From the NCBI RefSeq assembly GCF_000001735.4, contig NC_003074.8, positions 18,669,261 through 18,733,260 on the forward strand: a DNA stretch of 64,000 bases, given 5' to 3'. The position numbers and the translations under genes are program-made. The stretch is from Arabidopsis thaliana (lineage: Eukaryota; Streptophyta; Magnoliopsida; Brassicales; Brassicaceae). Below, piece by piece: positions 61,371 through 64,000 of the stretch (position 1 is the first letter of the stretch; every line of letters begins with the position of its first letter). Under the pieces are notes generated by a model that ran no database searches, was not told where the DNA came from, and saw nothing but the letters and a program-made list of their open reading frames with translations.

Positions 61371-61640
61371 GGGCAGATATTAATGAACGTTAACTCATGG
61401 GCAAGATGTTTGAAATGAATACTAACCAATACACTGTATTAGATCTGATGAGGATAAGACTAATCAGAACATAGTTGAAAGCGTTGATCCATCATTGGAA
61501 GCCAGAGCTGGATGCTCCGAAGATCGATATCCACCTTAGATGGAGCAAGCAAAGCAAAGCAAACATCACGGAACTAATATTTTGAGGAGGCAGGTGTATC
61601 ATAGGCCTAAAAACTGAGGAAAATATAAAATCAAATGTAA
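61371..61640 (+). pseudogene. Decayed fragment of HR2 second exon
   Basis: From GGGCAGATAT at 61371 the sequence follows HR2 exon 2 and its 3' UTR. It keeps GGCAAGATGTTTGAAATGAA, GTTGATCCATCATTGGAAGC, GCTGGATGCTC, CGAAGATCGATATCCACCTT and GATGGAGCAAGCAAAGCAAA. It has deletions (for example the KIMGQPID and NSDSK equivalents) and stops in frame, such as CGA to AGA shifts with TAG just before. There is no first exon or start codon. It is a non-functional remnant of an RPW8-family duplication. Confidence 0.88.
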
Positions 61641-61960
61641 AAGTTTGATTGATTATTATTTTAAAAAGTCATAGATTTTAATGTTAGTATTTACGGTAGG
61701 TATTCACCGAAATTGTTAGTATTCACGTTTCTATTCACGAAAATTGCGTTGATCATACATATGATAATCCAAACTACATGTATGTACGTCTGCCTTGTAC
61801 GTAAATATACAAAACAAGATCGATCGGTTCCAACTTATTTGTAATTCAGATTTTTGGAATTTCGGTGGAAATGTGCATGCAATTCGACGATTCTACGTAA
61901 AAAGTCAATCATTGAGATCGATTTTCACTTCTTCTTCGTAATTTAATAAATAATAATCCT
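61641..61960. repeat. Copy of the HR2-HR3 intergenic sequence, left half
   Basis: The similarity to HR2 runs on past its stop into what lies between HR2 and HR3. Matching blocks include TCATACATAT, GATCGGTTCCAACT-AT-TGTAA, TTTTTGGA, AAAGTCAATCATTGAGAT and CTTCTTCGTAATTTAA. It carries one W-box core at 61903-61908. It breaks off at about 61960. Confidence 0.75.
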
Positions 61961-62601
61961 CTTCGTACATTAATTGTAAAGACTAAGAATGGTTGAAAAA
62001 GTGCTTGATGTTATTGATCGATCTTGAGGAGTATATATACACACATACAAAGACAACCCTAAGCTTACTCTCCAAGCACTTGGTCTCCATTTCAAATCGT
62101 TTTCAATCCTTATCCTCTTTAGATGATGACTAGTCAATAACACAGCTGTCTAAAGCGATAAGGATTCTAGATTGTTATCTAAGAGCACCTCCATTGATGA
62201 TAAATGGGGTGTCTTTCCTAAGGTTTTAATATTTGATTAAAGACATTCATGAAGAAAGAGAAACAAATGTCTTTAGCAAGACATTGAAGACCCATTTGAA
62301 GACACTCTTAAACTTTGTGATATATTTTGATTGGTTCTGTTTTTTTTTAGTTTAATATTTTTATTGACTAAAATTAATTAAAGACACATTCGTTGGAGTT
62401 GTGTAATGAGGATGGTCTAAGTGTCTATAAAGACAATTGAATATACTCTATCAATGTATTGAGAAATAGAGCAATAGGATTCAAAGTGTCATACTTTCTA
62501 AACTTCTTCAAAGTTTCCTAATACATATATATTCTTTACATAATTGACATAGTAAAGTTCTAAGACCTTCTAGAACCTAAACCGTGTTGCACTATACCAC
62601 C
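61961..62601. mobile_element. About 640-bp insertion within the HR promoter copy
   Basis: The HR3-promoter-like sequence stops at about 61960 and resumes at about 62602 (AGCAACTTGCATA). The intervening sequence has no counterpart upstream of HR3. It contains a smaller element at 62183-62417, listed separately. The insert has no ORF. It may be one or more transposon relics, or the ancestral state lost from the HR3 side. Confidence 0.5.
62183..62417. mobile_element. Possible PIF/Harbinger-type MITE with TAA flanks
   Basis: This 235-bp block begins GAGCACCTCCATTG and its far end, read in reverse, begins GACCATCCTCATTA: imperfect terminal inverted repeats. Both sides carry TAA (62180-62182 and 62418-62420), which fits the TWA target duplication of PIF/Harbinger elements. 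The interior has repeated GTGTCTT/AAGACA words and no ORF. It is decayed. Confidence 0.4.
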
Positions 62602-62745
62602 AGCAACTTGCATACAGAATTATAGATCCATATCCTTTCACCTAGAAAGAAATATGAGTCTACGTCTTCTTTTTTGTTTTTTGTGAAAACGTCTTTTGTT
62701 TTCATATATATCATCAATATAATTCATCAAAAACGTATTTTGTCT
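62602..62745. repeat. Copy of the HR3 promoter, right half
   Basis: The segment resumes the HR3 upstream match: AGCAACTTGCATA, ATAGATCCATATCCTTTCAC, CTAGAAAGAAA, GTCTTTTGTTTTCATATA and ATTCATCAAAAACG. No first exon follows, so this promoter copy drives no RPW8-type gene here. Confidence 0.7.
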
Positions 62746-63505
62746 TCATAAATGTGCCAATGTAACTTAAACAAAGAGAAATTCAGAAATATATTACACA
62801 TTACAATACAATACATATAATATGCATGTGAATTCAAAGTTTGTAGAGTAAAAAACAACAAACGATCCCAAAATGACGATTCTCTGCCACATTGGTCTCT
62901 CAATTTGTTTATTTAGAACTCAAAATGCTCTAAAGAACAAAGTTTTTACAAAGAGATGAACTTAGCTTATTAAAATCAACGGAGAAGCAAACTCAATACA
63001 ATCAAGTTTGAAGGATAATGAGTATAACAAGGTTGTGGATAATGAATTAATGGTGAAAGAAGATATAAAGAACTTAGAAAAAAGCTTAACTAAATTTGTT
63101 TTTGCTTCTTACATAAAATGAAAGTTTTTAAGGATTCTTCTCATTTGATTTGATCCCATCTTTGAAGTGTAAACGAAAAACTGGAGGAAGAAAAATATAA
63201 TGTGTCAACACATGTATAAAAGGCTCAATAACAAGAAAAATGTTTATGGCGTTTGAGTGGATCTTTCAGATTAGTGGTTTTTAACTTCAGTATTTTTTTT
63301 TCAGTTTGGAATAAGTTTTTGAGATTTAATTATAATATTATGGGCTAATTCAAATTCATATAATAATAATAGTTTATTTGCATATACGGCAAAAACAACA
63401 ATACGTATTCTGGTCTTTCTCATATCTACAAAATAATTTGATTATGATAAACTATAATTATTTCTAAATTTTAAATATACACTGCAACACGCAAAGTATT
63501 TATTA
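62746..63505. other. AT-rich spacer right of the HR3 promoter copy
   Basis: No gene or clear repeat is seen in this stretch. Confidence 0.4.
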
Positions 63506-63567
63506 TTAGTAGTAACTTCTTTTGTTGAAATATTTTTAGTAGTAAATTCCTTTGTTGAAATATTTTT
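63506..63567. repeat. Two-unit tandem repeat of about 31 bp
   Basis: TAGTA followed by A/T-rich text and TTTGTTGAAATATTTTTAG occurs twice in succession. It lies immediately downstream of the stop of the Lys/Glu-rich fragment on the minus strand. Confidence 0.7.
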
Positions 63568-63662
63568 AGTTGATACCACCATTTTCCTCTTCTGCTTCCT
63601 TCTCTTTTTTCTTCTTCTGTTCTTCCTCAGCCAACTTCTTTGATTTTTCCTTCTCTTCTAAA
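63566..63662 (-). pseudogene. Lys/Glu-rich C-terminal coding fragment of unknown origin
   Basis: On the minus strand about 31 codons read EEKEKSKKLAEEEQKKKKEK, then EAEEENGGIN and a TAA at 63568-63566. It looks like the tail of a charged coiled-coil protein. The frame has no start codon nearby, and at 63660 the sequence changes abruptly into the HR-type promoter copy. I do not recognise the parent gene. It could also be a chance GAA/AAG-rich tract. Confidence 0.3.
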
Positions 63663-64000
63663 TGTACAAAGTCAATCAGTGAGAGTGAAAGTGACGCTCG
63701 CTTTTTCGACGTAATTCAATAATATTCTACGTAATTTAATACTCACGACAATTTGCATATAAACCCAACGATCTCTTCTTACCTAGAAAAAAAGAGAGTT
63801 GACCCGTACAATACTAAGTCTATGAATCAATCTCTTTTGTCTTCATATAATTAAAACCACACGTTAACTTGTTAAACATAAGACTATTTAATATGGTTCC
63901 ATCCTTGATCCTTCCATAAACATAGATTCCTCTATATTCAGCCCCGGCTATCAGATCGTCTTCTTTATCGCTCCTCTAATTATATTCATCTCGAGAGACG
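63660..64000 (+). promoter_or_regulatory. HR3-like promoter copy at the right edge
   Basis: This block aligns with the HR3 upstream region: ATGTACAAAGTCAATCA, TACGTAATTTAATA, ACAATTTGCATATA, TACCTAGAAAAAAAGAGAGT, TACTAAGTCT, TTTTGTCTTCATATA and GTTAAACATAAGA. W-box cores occur at 63670-63675 (minus strand) and 63799-63804 (TTGACC). No coding start is reached before the window ends. By position in the Arabidopsis locus the next gene would be HR4 in Col-0, or an RPW8 gene in other accessions. That gene is not visible here. Confidence 0.65.

Noticed and set aside
1..64000. CRISPR arrays, rRNA, tRNA or bacterial-type operons
   Set aside because: None was seen on reading; gene structure is plainly that of a plant nuclear genome. 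A tRNAscan run would be needed to exclude a tRNA formally.

Overview
The window is nuclear DNA of a crucifer and matches, gene by gene, my recollection of Arabidopsis thaliana chromosome 3 around AT3G50350 to AT3G50470. The identification rests on intron-containing genes with GT-AG borders, AT-rich spacers, and a diagnostic order: DUF1685 protein, centrin CML20, a very long PRRC2/BAT2-like protein, a VPS13-like lipid-transfer protein, a WD40 protein, a GDSL esterase, the Dof factor OBP1, a PPR protein, a Lines-like protein, methylesterase MES10, then the RPW8-homologue genes HR1, HR2 and HR3. Locus numbers come from memory; no database was consulted.

Layout. 1-3.7 kb is AT-rich spacer. 3.9-6.2 kb holds two plus-strand genes (DUF1685, centrin). 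7.2-14.7 kb is the minus-strand PRRC2/BAT2-like gene in eight coding exons. 15.4-16.9 kb holds a short minus-strand TFIIS-N/LW-domain gene, divergent from a broken Pol II CTD-phosphatase-like pseudogene. 17.3-31.3 kb is one minus-strand VPS13 gene with many exons. 32.9-41.4 kb carries the WD40, GDSL and Dof genes on the plus strand. 41.6-43.7 kb is an intronless minus-strand PPR gene, followed by a decayed duplicate of its own 5' part. 44.5-47.5 kb is the Lines-like gene (12 exons, about 629 aa). 48.1-49.2 kb is MES10 on the minus strand. 49-64 kb is repeat-rich and contains the three RPW8-type genes.

The genes before 49 kb are unrelated housekeeping or regulatory genes with no shared pathway that I can see. 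The last 11 kb is different: a young tandem disease-resistance cluster. All three genes have a first exon of exactly 296 nt and an intron in the same Arg codon. Downstream of HR3 lies a degenerate copy of the HR2 tail plus HR3 promoter, interrupted by about 640 bp. A further HR3-like promoter copy runs off the right edge and predicts another family member just outside.

I found no wholly undescribed system. The points most worth checking are three apparent breaks in otherwise conserved genes (no ATG for the DUF1685 gene, a frame break in the BAT2_N region of the PRRC2-like gene, stops in the CTD-phosphatase-like copy), the partial PPR duplication, and the duplication history of the RPW8-homologue locus.
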